Source: JALHST01 sp963798435 (GTDB taxonomy: Bacteria; Bacteroidota; Bacteroidia; Flavobacteriales; Flavobacteriaceae). From it: a stretch of 64,000 nt of DNA. Positions within the stretch are counted from its first letter, which is position 1. The number at the start of each line of letters is the position of its first letter. Under the pieces are notes generated by a model that did no database searches, was not told the DNA's origin, and saw nothing but the letters and a program-made list of their open reading frames with translations. Positions 44,868-54,371 of this stretch are shown in pieces. The translations under genes were made by a program, and so were the position numbers. The stretch spans positions 124,001-188,000 of the forward strand of contig CAWCTF010000004.1 of assembly GCA_963798435.1 (NCBI GenBank), read 5' to 3'.

Positions 44868-45755
44868 TTAGATCGCTATTGACATAACATATTTTTTGGG
44901 AGTGGTGCCATATTTCTTCTTAAAGCCTGCAATAAAATGGCTGGCGGTACTATATCCGATTTTTAAACCAATCTCGTTTACATTATATTGGCCAGTCTCT
45001 AATAATCTTCGGGCATATTCCATTTTATAATCGAACAAAAAACTATAGACCGAATCCCCATATATATATTTGAAGCCCTCCTTGAGCTTTTTGAGACTCA
45101 ACCCGATTTCTTCCGACAAGGCCTGCAAAGAAGGTGGCTCGGTCATTCGAGAAATTATTATTTCCTTCGCTTTGCGTATGCGTTTCACATTGTCCTCATC
45201 GACTAAAAAAGGACATTGTTCCAAATCAGTGTCGACCCCCTTATTGAAATAAAGCGAAATAAGTTCATAGGCTTTGCCTTTGATATAAAGTTCCTTTATT
45301 GAGGGGTGCAAATTATAATTCATTATTTGACTTAAAATTACCGCAATCGCAGGGGAAACACGTTCTTGCGAGTAATACTTCTTTTCCTTGTTTTCAGCAC
45401 TTAGAAACGGAATATAGTCTGCTTCCCTGGAGAAAAGGGAATGGAATTTGCGAATGGTCATAATTATCGAGACCAGCCAGGAGTTAGGGCCTAGTTCTAG
45501 GTTTAAGGGGAGATCTAGTTGCGTATTATACAATAATAACGTGTTCTCCTCCGAAACTTCCAAGGCATACCCGCCGTCATTAAAGATAAATTTGGCATGC
45601 CCTTTTAAACAAAAATGAAACTGAATAAAACTGCTGCTTATTTCCCGTGTTACTTTTTTGGTCCCGTCTGTGTCGTTCAGAATTTTCAACACATAAAAGC
45701 CATTCTCGACCAAAACTTCATCATATGAACCTGATGCGACATTTTTATCTACCAT
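44868..45755 (-). CDS. AraC family transcriptional regulator, divergent from hemA
   Basis: Regulator of 295 residues from the ATG at 45755; a longer version from 45857 adds 34 residues that look unrelated to the domain. The N-terminal part (about 1-180) resembles a sensory beta-barrel region, with a stretch FIQFHFCLKGHAKFIF. The C-terminal AraC double helix-turn-helix is clear: LQALSEEIGLSLKKLKEGF and VNEIGLKIGYSTASHFIAGF, ending KKKYGTTPKKY. I recall homologs in front of hemA in other Flavobacteriaceae. Control of the heme operon is therefore plausible but is inference from position. Confidence 0.88.
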   Translation of the reverse strand: MVDKNVASGSYDEVLVENGFYVLKILNDTDGTKKVTREISSSFIQFHFCLKGHAKFIFNDGGYALEVSEENTLLLYNTQLDLPLNLELGPNSWLVSIIMTIRKFHSLFSREADYIPFLSAENKEKKYYSQERVSPAIAVILSQIMNYNLHPSIKELYIKGKAYELISLYFNKGVDTDLEQCPFLVDEDNVKRIRKAKEIIISRMTEPPSLQALSEEIGLSLKKLKEGFKYIYGDSVYSFLFDYKMEYARRLLETGQYNVNEIGLKIGYSTASHFIAGFKKKYGTTPKKYVMSIAI

Positions 45756-45930
45756 GAATTTGTGGAGTAAGATGGTTTTATTGAGAAAGCCTCTAAATAA
45801 ATTAAGGCCTCTAAACAATAATTCCCCTAAAAATAGGGTTTTATTCACGTATTTCATCGAAAAAGGATAGAAAAAACACGAATCGACACTTATTGTTCCT
45901 ACAGCGTTACTTTTGTAGGCCGATTGCGTT

Positions 45931-45938
45931 TATTTTTG
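45931..45938 (+). promoter_or_regulatory. -7 promoter element for the hem cluster
   Basis: TATTTTTG matches TAnnTTTG exactly, 20 bp before the hemA ATG. A TTTTG at 45911-45915 may be the -33 element, but the gap of 15 bp is shorter than usual, as in activator-dependent promoters. Confidence 0.5.
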
Positions 45939-45957
45939 TGACCGTTCCCAAGTGTTC

Positions 45958-47214
45958 ATGAAAGATTACCATATTTCGAAACATAATTCTTTTTATACCA
46001 TAGGCCTAAATCACAAAAAGGCCGATGCCGATGTGCGTGGTAAATTTAGTTTGGACGATGCCGGAATGGATACGATTCTTGAGCAGGCAAAACTTGAGGG
46101 AATCGACGGTCTTTTGATAACGGCTACCTGCAATCGCACCGAACTTCACGGTTTTGCGCAACATCCTTACCAATTGATAAAATTGTTGTGTAATAATACA
46201 TTGGGCACTGTCGAGGAATTTCAGGAAGTTGCTTATGTTTATAAGAATAAGGATGCCATTAGTCATCTGTTCAAGGTCGGTACGGGATTGGATAGTCAAA
46301 TTCTTGGAGATTTTGAAATCATCAGCCAACTCCGGCAAAGTTTCAATCGTTCTAAAAAACACGGCATCGCAAACCCTTTTGTAGAGCGTTTATGTAATTC
46401 GGTCATACAGGCAAGTAAGCGCATCAAAAACGAAACAGGGATATCGTCAGGTGCTACTTCGGTCGCATTTGCATCGGTGCAATATATCTTAAAGAATGTC
46501 CCTGACATAGCAACAAAGAACATAGTACTCTTCGGAACTGGAAAAATCGGCCGGAATACCTGTGAAAATTTGATCAAGCATACCAAAAATCCGCATATCA
46601 CCCTTATTAACAGAACCAAGGACAAAGCAGAAAAAATAGCTGGTAAATTTAAATTACAAGTGAAGGATTTTGGAGAACTACAGACCGAAATTCGGTCTGC
46701 CGACATATTGGTTGTGGCGACCGGCGCAAAATTCCCGACAATTTCAAAAGAGTTGATCTATACGAATAAACCCCTTTTGATCTTAGATTTTTCGGTACCT
46801 AAAAACGTATCGGGCGATGTTATGAACTTGAAAAATGTCACGGTAATCCATTTAGACCAACTTTCCCAAATGACCGACGAAACTTTGGAAAATCGAAAAA
46901 AATACATTCCAAAGGCAGAGCAAATTATCGAAGAGGTGAAAGAGGATTTTACACTGTGGTTGGAAACCCGAAAATTTGCCCCGGTAATCAAGGCCCTCAA
47001 GAAAAAATTGAAAACCATGAAAGAGGAGGAACTTGATTTTCAAAGTAAAAAACTGTCCGATTATAATATGGAACAGGCCGATATTATTTCAGAACGTATC
47101 ATCCAAAAAATTACCAAGCAGTTTGCGAATCACCTCAAGGATTCGAATACCGATGCCGATGAGAGCCTTGAGCTTATACGAAAGGTATTTCAATTAGAAG
47201 TATACTCAAAATGA
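45958..47214 (+). CDS. hemA: glutamyl-tRNA reductase
   Basis: First committed heme enzyme, reducing the glutamate on tRNA-Glu to glutamate-1-semialdehyde with NADPH. The 418 residues start at the ATG at 45958. Catalytic Cys is in ATCNRTELHGF, the conserved GLDSQILGDFEI lies in the catalytic domain, and the NADPH domain has VLFGTGKIGRNTCENL. The C-terminal helical dimer domain is complete. Its stop overlaps the next ATG (ATGA at 47211), so hemC-hemD is translationally coupled. HemL (aminomutase), the next step, is missing from the window. Confidence 0.96.
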   Translation: MKDYHISKHNSFYTIGLNHKKADADVRGKFSLDDAGMDTILEQAKLEGIDGLLITATCNRTELHGFAQHPYQLIKLLCNNTLGTVEEFQEVAYVYKNKDAISHLFKVGTGLDSQILGDFEIISQLRQSFNRSKKHGIANPFVERLCNSVIQASKRIKNETGISSGATSVAFASVQYILKNVPDIATKNIVLFGTGKIGRNTCENLIKHTKNPHITLINRTKDKAEKIAGKFKLQVKDFGELQTEIRSADILVVATGAKFPTISKELIYTNKPLLILDFSVPKNVSGDVMNLKNVTVIHLDQLSQMTDETLENRKKYIPKAEQIIEEVKEDFTLWLETRKFAPVIKALKKKLKTMKEEELDFQSKKLSDYNMEQADIISERIIQKITKQFANHLKDSNTDADESLELIRKVFQLEVYSK

Positions 47215-48791
47215 CCAAGGTTATACGCATTGGAACGCGCGATAGTGAATTAGCACTATGGCAAGCCCATGCCGTTAAAAGTAGGCTTGAAGCCCTAGGG
47301 CTTGCCACCGAACTGGTACCTGTAAAAGCCACAGGTGATCTTGAATTGGATAAGCCCCTCTACGAACTGGGTGTCACCGGTATTTTTACGAAAACATTGG
47401 ATGTGGCCATGCTAAAAGGCGAAATCGATATTGCCGTACATTCCCTAAAAGATGTTCCCACGGTATTACCTGCAGGTATTGTTCAAGCGGCCGTCCTAGA
47501 AAGGGGGAATTTTTTAGATATCCTTGCATTCAAGGGCAACGAAGAGTTTTTGGCACAACCTAATGCAATCATCGCAACTGGAAGCCTTCGCCGAAAGGCA
47601 CAATGGCTGAATCGATATCCCACGCATACCGTCGTCGATTTAAGGGGCAATGTAAACAGTCGTATTCAAAAACTCAAAAACCAGGAATGGAATGGTGCAA
47701 TTTTCGCCGCAGCCGGATTGGAGCGCATCGGCATTGAGCCTGAAAATACGATTGGGCTGACCTGGATGGTCCCAGCACCTGCCCAAGGAGCGGTTGTCAT
47801 TGTTGCGCTGGAAAAAGATGAGGAAATTCGATCTGCCTGTAAGGCGCTCAACCATGGGAATACCGAACTTTGCACCAGCTTGGAGCGCAGATTCCTACAT
47901 CTTTTGGAAGGTGGCTGCACAGCGCCTATCGGGGCCTTGGCCTATATCAGCAACGAGGAAATCACCTTTAAGGGCGTTCTTCTCAGTAAGGATGGATCAA
48001 AAAAATTGGAAGTCACTAAAACAGTTCCTTTAGGGGAAGAAATCGATTTAGCACGTGTCTGCGCAGAAAGTATCCTAAGCAGGGGGGGTAAACGCATATT
48101 AAAGGATTTTCAGGAACCCGACCGAAAATTAAATGTATATGCCACCAAAAAACTCACCCCTATTCAACAAAAGTCATTTATCAAAAAAATTGCGATGGGT
48201 TCAGCTGACTTTATAAAAACAAGTCCGTCTCGAATTCCTCCAACTACGTTCAAGACTCCTTTGGAAAATGTGATACTAACCAGCAAAAATGCGATAGAAT
48301 CCCTTTTGATAAGTGTCCCACGTGAGCAATTGAAATTTAAGAATATTTATTGCGTTGGAAGACGTACCAAACGAGCGATTGAAGAACAGATAGGTCCTGT
48401 CACCCATGTTGCTAAAAATGCGAAATTATTGGCCGAATATTTGGTCGAGTATATGGAAGGTTTGGAAGTGACCTATTTTTGTAGTACGATTCGAATGGAT
48501 GATTTGCCAGCAATATTGGAAGCGAATTCTATTAGGGTAAATGAGATTGAGGCCTATAGCACTAAGCCCACTCCACATGTGGTCGAAGACGGTATCGAAG
48601 GCATCCTTTTTTTTAGTCCCTCAGGCGTTCAAAGTTTTTTAATGCTGAACACCCCAAGAAAGATTGCCTACTGTATCGGTGAAACCACTGCACGGGAAGC
48701 CCGTACCTATTTTAAGGAAGTCAAGATTGCTAAAATACCAAGTATTGAAAGTGTCATCGCCTTGGTGAATGAAGACTATGCTGAAAAGTAA
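47211..48791 (+). CDS. hemCD: fused hydroxymethylbilane synthase / uroporphyrinogen-III synthase
   Basis: Two heme enzymes in one chain of 526 residues. HemC (1 to about 300) polymerises porphobilinogen: IGTRDSELALWQAH at the N-terminus, HSLKDVPTVLP, and the dipyrromethane cofactor Cys in LLEGGCTAPIGAL. A linker (about 300-340) leads to a HemD domain (about 340-520) with SKNAIESLL, YCVGRRTKRAI, IEAYSTKPTP, FFSPSGVQSF and YCIGETTAREA. HemD folds the linear product into uroporphyrinogen III. The fusion explains why no separate hemD is present. The gene is coupled to hemA by a 4-bp overlap. Confidence 0.94.
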   Translation: MTKVIRIGTRDSELALWQAHAVKSRLEALGLATELVPVKATGDLELDKPLYELGVTGIFTKTLDVAMLKGEIDIAVHSLKDVPTVLPAGIVQAAVLERGNFLDILAFKGNEEFLAQPNAIIATGSLRRKAQWLNRYPTHTVVDLRGNVNSRIQKLKNQEWNGAIFAAAGLERIGIEPENTIGLTWMVPAPAQGAVVIVALEKDEEIRSACKALNHGNTELCTSLERRFLHLLEGGCTAPIGALAYISNEEITFKGVLLSKDGSKKLEVTKTVPLGEEIDLARVCAESILSRGGKRILKDFQEPDRKLNVYATKKLTPIQQKSFIKKIAMGSADFIKTSPSRIPPTTFKTPLENVILTSKNAIESLLISVPREQLKFKNIYCVGRRTKRAIEEQIGPVTHVAKNAKLLAEYLVEYMEGLEVTYFCSTIRMDDLPAILEANSIRVNEIEAYSTKPTPHVVEDGIEGILFFSPSGVQSFLMLNTPRKIAYCIGETTAREARTYFKEVKIAKIPSIESVIALVNEDYAEK

Positions 48792-48866
48792 GTGTTCAGG
48801 CAACTAGTATAAATACAGTTTAAAGAATCAATATTAGACATGCCAAGGCATATTTAAGAGGTAATA

Positions 48867-49895
48867 ATGATAAAAAATGATCTTTTCTTACGAGCACTCA
48901 AAGGCGAAACCGTTGATAGGCCACCCGTGTGGATGATGCGCCAAGCTGGGCGATATTTACCCGAATTTAGGGAAATACGTGAGAAACACGATTTCTTTAC
49001 GCGTTGTCAGACGCCTGAATTGGCTGCCGAAATAACGGTTCAACCCATACGAAGATTTGGTATGGATGCCGCCATTCTTTTTTCGGATATTTTGGTGGTT
49101 CCACAGGCTATGAACATTGAAGTGCAAATGAAACCTAATTTTGGTCCTTATTTACCGAGTCCCATTCGAACCCAAAACGATGTTGACAAGGTCATTGTCC
49201 CCGACGTTACAATTGCGCTAGACTATGTGTTCCAAGCCATCAAAGTCACCAAGGAAAAATTGAACGAGGAAGTTCCGTTGATAGGCTTTGCGGGCTCCCC
49301 ATGGACACTTTTATGCTATTGCGTTCAAGGTCAGGGTAGTAAAACATTCGACCAGGCCAAGGAATTTTGTTTTACACAGCCAATTGCTGCACACGCGCTC
49401 TTGCAAAAAATAACCGACACGACCATAGCCTACCTAAAGCAAAAGGCCAAGGTGGGCGTAAATGCAGTGCAAGTATTCGATTCATGGGGAGGTATGTTAT
49501 CTCCTGCTGATTACACCGAATTTTCATGGAATTACATTCAGCAGATTATCGATAGCTTGAAGCAGGAGGTTCCAGTAATCGTATTTGGCAAAGGATGCTG
49601 GTTTGCCTTGGGTGAAATGGCGAAATCGGGTGCGGCGGCCCTTGGGGTCGATTGGACATGTTCAGCCCAAAATGCACGTCATTTTACGGGCGGCAAAATA
49701 ACATTACAAGGTAATTTCGATCCAGCAAGACTCTTGTCTCCTCCTTCGCAAATCAAGAAAATGGTGTCTCAAATGATCAACGACTTCGGGAAAGATAAAT
49801 ATATCGTCAATTTAGGGCACGGTATTTTACCGAACGTGCCTTTAGAAAATGCAAAGGCCTTCATTGACGCGGTAAAGGAATGGGAGGCTAAGTAG
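48867..49895 (+). CDS. hemE: uroporphyrinogen decarboxylase
   Basis: Removes the four acetate carboxyl groups of uroporphyrinogen III to give coproporphyrinogen III. The 342 residues open with the family signature RPPVWMMRQAGRYLPEFREIR, and the active-site region LFSDILVVPQAM supplies the catalytic Asp. The gene follows hemCD after 75 bp. That gap contains a short perfect inverted repeat, ATGCC-AA-GGCAT (48840-48851), just before the ATG, with AGAGGT as a possible ribosome binding site. Confidence 0.96.
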   Translation: MIKNDLFLRALKGETVDRPPVWMMRQAGRYLPEFREIREKHDFFTRCQTPELAAEITVQPIRRFGMDAAILFSDILVVPQAMNIEVQMKPNFGPYLPSPIRTQNDVDKVIVPDVTIALDYVFQAIKVTKEKLNEEVPLIGFAGSPWTLLCYCVQGQGSKTFDQAKEFCFTQPIAAHALLQKITDTTIAYLKQKAKVGVNAVQVFDSWGGMLSPADYTEFSWNYIQQIIDSLKQEVPVIVFGKGCWFALGEMAKSGAAALGVDWTCSAQNARHFTGGKITLQGNFDPARLLSPPSQIKKMVSQMINDFGKDKYIVNLGHGILPNVPLENAKAFIDAVKEWEAK

Positions 49896-49942
49896 CTTGT
49901 CATGCCGACATATCTGAATGGCTTAGACTAAAAAAATGCAAC

Positions 49943-50476
49943 GTGATTTTTGATTTTGATACCTATTTCATTGAACCTATTCAGAGAAAAGACGCATGGA
50001 AAATTTGTGATTTTATCACCGTGAATGCCGATAGGTTGAAACGTTTCTTCCCAAATACCTTAAAGCAAAACCTTACGCCAACTTTATCCGAAATTTTTGT
50101 CGACCATAAATTAAAACAATTCGACCGTAAAGAAGAGTTTCTTTTTGCGCTAAAAGACGTCGAAAAACGAACGATTTTAGGTCTTATTTATATCAAGGAA
50201 ATTAATTGGCATACACAACAAGCAGAATTAGCCTACTGTATCGGCTACCAGTATGAAGGAAAAGGCCGGATGACCAATTCTGTTTCAGCCATTTCTAATT
50301 ATGCCATTACCAAACTGGCACTGACCAATCTACAGATCATCGTGCATAAAAGTAACTTCGCAAGCGTCAGAGTTGCTGAGAAATGTGGTTATATTTGGGC
50401 GCGAACATTACCAAAGAAATTTACTCCACCCAATGAAGCTTCATTAGATATGGAGTTGTATGAGTTAATCGTATGA
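49943..50476 (+). CDS. GNAT family N-acetyltransferase (RimJ/RimL-like)
   Basis: Acetyl-CoA-dependent acetyltransferase of 177 residues. The family pattern is AYCIGYQYEGKGRMTNSVSAI, covering the acetyl-CoA pyrophosphate loop, and IIVHKSNFASVRVAEKCGYIWAR at the C-terminus. It starts at GTG 49943 because the ATG a few bases earlier is in a different frame and stops at once. The gene lies inside the heme operon, 47 bp after hemE, and its stop overlaps the hemF ATG. RimJ/RimL-type enzymes acetylate protein N-termini; the target here is unknown. Confidence 0.86.
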   Translation: MIFDFDTYFIEPIQRKDAWKICDFITVNADRLKRFFPNTLKQNLTPTLSEIFVDHKLKQFDRKEEFLFALKDVEKRTILGLIYIKEINWHTQQAELAYCIGYQYEGKGRMTNSVSAISNYAITKLALTNLQIIVHKSNFASVRVAEKCGYIWARTLPKKFTPPNEASLDMELYELIV

Positions 50477-51375
50477 AAGAAAAATTCTTCAGTTATATAC
50501 AAGCACTTCAAGATATAATCACCGCCAAACTTGAAAAGGTAGATGGGATTGCGAAATTTCGTGAAGATCGCTGGGAACGACCTGAAGGTGGGGGTGGTCG
50601 TTCAAGAGTCATAGAAAATGGCGCTGTATTTGAAAAAGGAGGTGTTAATATCTCAGCCGTTCATGGTGAACTACCCAAGAGCATGCAAGCCTATTTTGGT
50701 GTTGGGGAAGCGAATTTTTATGCTTGTGGCCTAAGCCTTGTAGTACATCCTAAAAGCCCAATGGTGCCAACTGTGCACGCAAATTGGCGTTATTTTGAGT
50801 TGTATGATAATATGGGGAATTTAGTCGATCAATGGTTTGGGGGAGGCCAAGATCTGACCCCCTATTATTTGTTCGATGAAGATGCCATACATTTCCATTC
50901 CATAAGTAAAAGAGCCTGCGATGCCCATGACCCAACCTATTATGCAGCCTTCAAAAAGAAATGTGACGACTATTTCTGGAATTCCCATAGAAATGAAGCT
51001 CGGGGTATAGGCGGACTTTTTTTTGACTATTGTAGGGCTACAAAAGACATTACCATTGAAGATTGGTACAACTTTGTCGTCTCAGTCGGAAATAGTTTTT
51101 TAGAGGCCTATGTACCCATCGTGGAAAAAAGAAAGCACCTACCCTATTCCCAAGCCCAACGTGATTGGCAGGAAATTCGTCGTGGTCGCTATGTAGAATT
51201 CAATCTTGTACATGACAAGGGAACGCTTTTCGGATTAAGGACCAATGGCCGTATTGAGAGTATTTTAATGAGTCTTCCTCCCCATGTACAATGGCGGTAT
51301 GATCATCAACCGCCTGCAGATAGTGAAGAGCAACGTTTATTGACGATATTAAATAAGCCCTTGGAATGGGTCTAA
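50473..51375 (+). CDS. hemF: oxygen-dependent coproporphyrinogen III oxidase
   Basis: Aerobic oxidative decarboxylation of coproporphyrinogen III to protoporphyrinogen IX. The 300 residues carry WERPEGGGGRSRVIENG near the N-terminus, VPTVHANWRYFE, and WFGGGQDLTPYYLFDED, all landmarks of HemF. The oxygen-independent HemN is not in this window, so this cluster serves an aerobic route; the product then needs HemJ. The ATG overlaps the preceding GNAT stop (ATGA at 50473), so translation is coupled. Confidence 0.96.
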   Translation: MKEKFFSYIQALQDIITAKLEKVDGIAKFREDRWERPEGGGGRSRVIENGAVFEKGGVNISAVHGELPKSMQAYFGVGEANFYACGLSLVVHPKSPMVPTVHANWRYFELYDNMGNLVDQWFGGGQDLTPYYLFDEDAIHFHSISKRACDAHDPTYYAAFKKKCDDYFWNSHRNEARGIGGLFFDYCRATKDITIEDWYNFVVSVGNSFLEAYVPIVEKRKHLPYSQAQRDWQEIRRGRYVEFNLVHDKGTLFGLRTNGRIESILMSLPPHVQWRYDHQPPADSEEQRLLTILNKPLEWV

Positions 51376-51418
51376 TTATTCACGTTTTTCATTTAACTTT
51401 AAATTATAAATCCGAACC

Positions 51419-52408
51419 ATGTACCCATTAATAAGAAACCGAAGGCTACGAAATTCAGATGCAATTCGAAGATTGGTCAGGGAGACGATACTAAGCCCAG
51501 ACGATTTTTTGGTTCCCCTCTTTGTGGTTGAAGGGAAGGGCGTTCGGGAAGAAATCGCTTCTATGCCCAACTACCATCGTCTGAGCCTTGATTTATTGGA
51601 AAAGGAAGTCAAGGAACTTTGGAAAATGGGACTATGTGCAGTACTCCTTTTTGTTAAGGTCCCGAATAATCTTAAGGATAACAAGGGATCGGAAGCCTTA
51701 AACCCGAATGGCCTTATGCAATTGGCTGTAAAAACAGTCAAAAATGCATGTCCGGAGATGCTGGTAATGACCGATGTGGCCCTAGACCCCTATTCTTCCT
51801 ACGGCCATGATGGTATTGTTGAAAACGGACGGATCTTGAACGATGAAACGGTCCAGATTTTGGCCGAAATGAGCATATTACATGCCTTATCAGGGGCTGA
51901 TTTCGTTGCACCTAGTGATATGATGGATGGTCGTATCTTGACCATTCGAGAAGCATTGGACGAAGAAGAATTGATCCATACGGGCATTATGAGCTATAGT
52001 GCGAAATATGCAAGTGCATTTTATGGCCCTTTTCGCGATGCCCTAGATTCTGCGCCCGTGAATAAAAAGAACATTCCCAAAGACAAGAAGACCTATCAAA
52101 TGGACTTTGCAAATCGCTTTGAGGCCATAAAGGAATCCCAAATGGATATCGATGAAGGTGCCGATATAATTATGGTCAAACCGGGGCTGTGTTATTTAGA
52201 CATCGTTCGGGAAATTCGCAACGAGGTCGATGTACCCCTTGCGGTCTATCAGGTCTCCGGGGAATATGCCATGATCAAGGCCGCTGCAGAAAAGGGTTGG
52301 TTGGAACATGATGCAGTAATGATGGAGCAGCTCATAGCTATAAAAAGGGCGGGAGCCAATATCATTGCAAGCTATTTCGCCAAAGATGTAGTTCGGTTGA
52401 TCAACTAA
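51419..52408 (+). CDS. hemB: porphobilinogen synthase (delta-aminolevulinate dehydratase)
   Basis: Condenses two 5-aminolevulinate molecules to porphobilinogen. The 329 residues include the Schiff-base Lys in IMVKPGLCYLDIVREI, the second active-site Lys in YSAKYASAFYGPFRDA, and the Asp-based metal region VMTDVALDPYSSYGHDG. The DVALDPYSSYGHDG form lacks the cysteine triad seen in zinc-type enzymes, which suggests a magnesium-type enzyme. It follows hemF after 43 bp and closes the hem cluster. Confidence 0.96.
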   Translation: MYPLIRNRRLRNSDAIRRLVRETILSPDDFLVPLFVVEGKGVREEIASMPNYHRLSLDLLEKEVKELWKMGLCAVLLFVKVPNNLKDNKGSEALNPNGLMQLAVKTVKNACPEMLVMTDVALDPYSSYGHDGIVENGRILNDETVQILAEMSILHALSGADFVAPSDMMDGRILTIREALDEEELIHTGIMSYSAKYASAFYGPFRDALDSAPVNKKNIPKDKKTYQMDFANRFEAIKESQMDIDEGADIIMVKPGLCYLDIVREIRNEVDVPLAVYQVSGEYAMIKAAAEKGWLEHDAVMMEQLIAIKRAGANIIASYFAKDVVRLIN

Positions 52409-52563
52409 AATCGAATAGCAAGTAGCACGCTTCATTCTTCGATTGACAGAGGAATGAGATGCGTCTTGTAAAGGCGCCCGGGAAGCAGATAATCGCCAAA
52501 TGTGATCGTTATCATAAATTTCCTGAGTTAACGCGTCTTGATGCATTGAGATCCCTAGCAAGC

Positions 52564-53895
52564 ATGATGAGGAATTCATTTTTTATACTTATTGGTTTAT
52601 ATTTAAATTTTAGCGCCGCACAGGAAGGTGCTCCCAGGCGATTGGAAGCCATTTCGAATCCCGAGTTAACCTATGGCAATCCATCCGATGTGGGTCTGGA
52701 TTCCTTGTATATCTATACAAAGGTAGATTCAATTATAAACTATGGAATATTGCAAAAGGCGTACCCTGGCGCTCAGATTTTAGTTGCTAAAAATGGAAAA
52801 ATCATCTTTCACAAAGCATATGGGTACCATACCTATGACAGCATACAACCCGTTGCCTTAAACGATATGTATGACTTAGCCTCGGTAACCAAGATTATGG
52901 GGCCTTTACCCGCAATCATGAAATTGGTCGATGAGAACAAACTTGATTTAGACGTACCTTTTAGCACCTACTGGAAACCATGGCGCCATTATAAATTCAA
53001 AAGGAATCTTACCCTTCGGGAAATTTTGGCACATCAAGCCGGCCTGGTACCATATATTGTTTTTTTAAATGAGGTAATCAAAAAAAACGGTAAAACAAAA
53101 AATCGGTTTGTTCGAAAAATTCAATCCCATCGATTCAATGAGGAAGCCTATCCCGATCTTTATGTGAAATCTCGCTTTAATCATAAAATGTACCGCATAA
53201 TAAATCGTTCTGACGTAAGCCTAGAACGGAAATACAAATACTCGGGACTCGCTTTTCTGATTTTCCCAAAACTTATCGAACAATTGACCGGGCAATCGTA
53301 CCAGGAATATCTCACTTCAAATTTTTATGGCCCACTCGGTGCTAGCACCCTTACGTATCTGCCGAGCATGAAAAACTACTCGAACCCCATCGTTCCCACA
53401 GAAATAGATACGATTTTCAGGCATACGGTGACACAAGGTTGGGTGCATGATGAAAATGCCGCACTTCTCGGCGGAGTATCAGGCAATGCCGGGCTTTTTG
53501 CTACAGCACCTGATTTGGCGAAAATGATGCAACTTTACCTTAATTATGGAATCTATGGTGGGCGACGTTATATTTCTGAAAAAACGCTACTTGAATTTAC
53601 GCGCGTGCAATATCCAGGAAACGGGAACCGACGGGGGTTGGGATTTGACAAACCCGAACTCAACAATGCCGAATTATCTTTGAAAGATGCCTATCCTGCA
53701 CCCGAAGTCAGTCCGGAAAGCTTCGGACATAGCGGGTTTACGGGGACTTTTGTATGGGCCGACCCAAAAAACCAATTGGTATATATATTTTTGTCCAACC
53801 GCGTGTACCCAACCCGTGACCAGCGTGCCCTGTACACGCTAAATATTCGTCCGGCCGTTCAACAGGTTTTTTATCAAGCAACTATACACGATTAA
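52564..53895 (+). CDS. beta-lactamase family serine hydrolase
   Basis: Exported serine hydrolase of 443 residues from the ATG at 52564 (signal peptide RNSFFILIGLYLNFSAAQ); a longer frame from 52459 would place the signal inside. The active-site Ser is in the SxxK of ASVTKIMG, the Tyr is in YKYSGLAF and the third motif is HSG (FGHSGFTGTF). This is the class C beta-lactamase / DD-peptidase-like family, which includes esterases and peptidases. It is 156 bp after hemB on the same strand and only 2 bp before the ogt gene. Antibiotic resistance should not be assumed from the fold. Confidence 0.89.
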   Translation: MMRNSFFILIGLYLNFSAAQEGAPRRLEAISNPELTYGNPSDVGLDSLYIYTKVDSIINYGILQKAYPGAQILVAKNGKIIFHKAYGYHTYDSIQPVALNDMYDLASVTKIMGPLPAIMKLVDENKLDLDVPFSTYWKPWRHYKFKRNLTLREILAHQAGLVPYIVFLNEVIKKNGKTKNRFVRKIQSHRFNEEAYPDLYVKSRFNHKMYRIINRSDVSLERKYKYSGLAFLIFPKLIEQLTGQSYQEYLTSNFYGPLGASTLTYLPSMKNYSNPIVPTEIDTIFRHTVTQGWVHDENAALLGGVSGNAGLFATAPDLAKMMQLYLNYGIYGGRRYISEKTLLEFTRVQYPGNGNRRGLGFDKPELNNAELSLKDAYPAPEVSPESFGHSGFTGTFVWADPKNQLVYIFLSNRVYPTRDQRALYTLNIRPAVQQVFYQATIHD

Positions 53896-53897
53896 CA

Positions 53898-54371
53898 ATG
53901 GAAACAGCAAGCATACAAACACCTTTGGGTATATCAAAAATTGTAGGCGATGAAGATGGTTTGAGCGCCATAAGTATCTTAGACAGTGACGAAACCCTGA
54001 CCGAAGTTATCCCTGAGGTTTTGGAAGATGCCGTTTACCAATTAAAGGAATATTTTGAGGGAAAAAGGAAGGCCTTCAGCCTTACCCTAAATCCTGAAGG
54101 CACCGAATTTCAAAAAAAAGTATGGGAAGCCTTATTGAATATCCCTTTTGGAAAAACCATTTCATATCATGAACTTTCGAAGTTATTAGGCGATACGAAG
54201 GCCATTAGGGCTGTTGCCGCTGCCAATGGGAAAAATCCGTTATGGATTGTGGTGCCATGTCATCGGGTCATCGGCAGTGACGGCTCACTTACGGGCTATG
54301 CTGGCGGCTTGCATCGTAAAAAATGGCTTTTGGAACATGAAAGCCCAGCGAAACAGCAATCGCTCTTCTAA
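53898..54371 (+). CDS. ogt: methylated-DNA--protein cysteine S-methyltransferase
   Basis: Suicide DNA-repair protein of 157 residues that takes methyl groups from O6-methylguanine onto its own cysteine. The active site is IVVPCHRVIG (Cys in PCHR), preceded by the DNA-binding helix region NIPFGKTISYHELSKLLG and the AVAAANGKNP segment. A short N-terminal domain precedes it, as in Ogt/Ada-C. It starts 2 bp after the serine hydrolase stop, so the two are co-transcribed. Confidence 0.95.
   Translation: METASIQTPLGISKIVGDEDGLSAISILDSDETLTEVIPEVLEDAVYQLKEYFEGKRKAFSLTLNPEGTEFQKKVWEALLNIPFGKTISYHELSKLLGDTKAIRAVAAANGKNPLWIVVPCHRVIGSDGSLTGYAGGLHRKKWLLEHESPAKQQSLF

Noticed and set aside
45756..45857. 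34-residue N-terminal extension of the AraC regulator
   Set aside because: The extra residues are Leu/Phe/Asn-rich, unlike the domain that follows, and homologs as I recall them begin near the internal Met.
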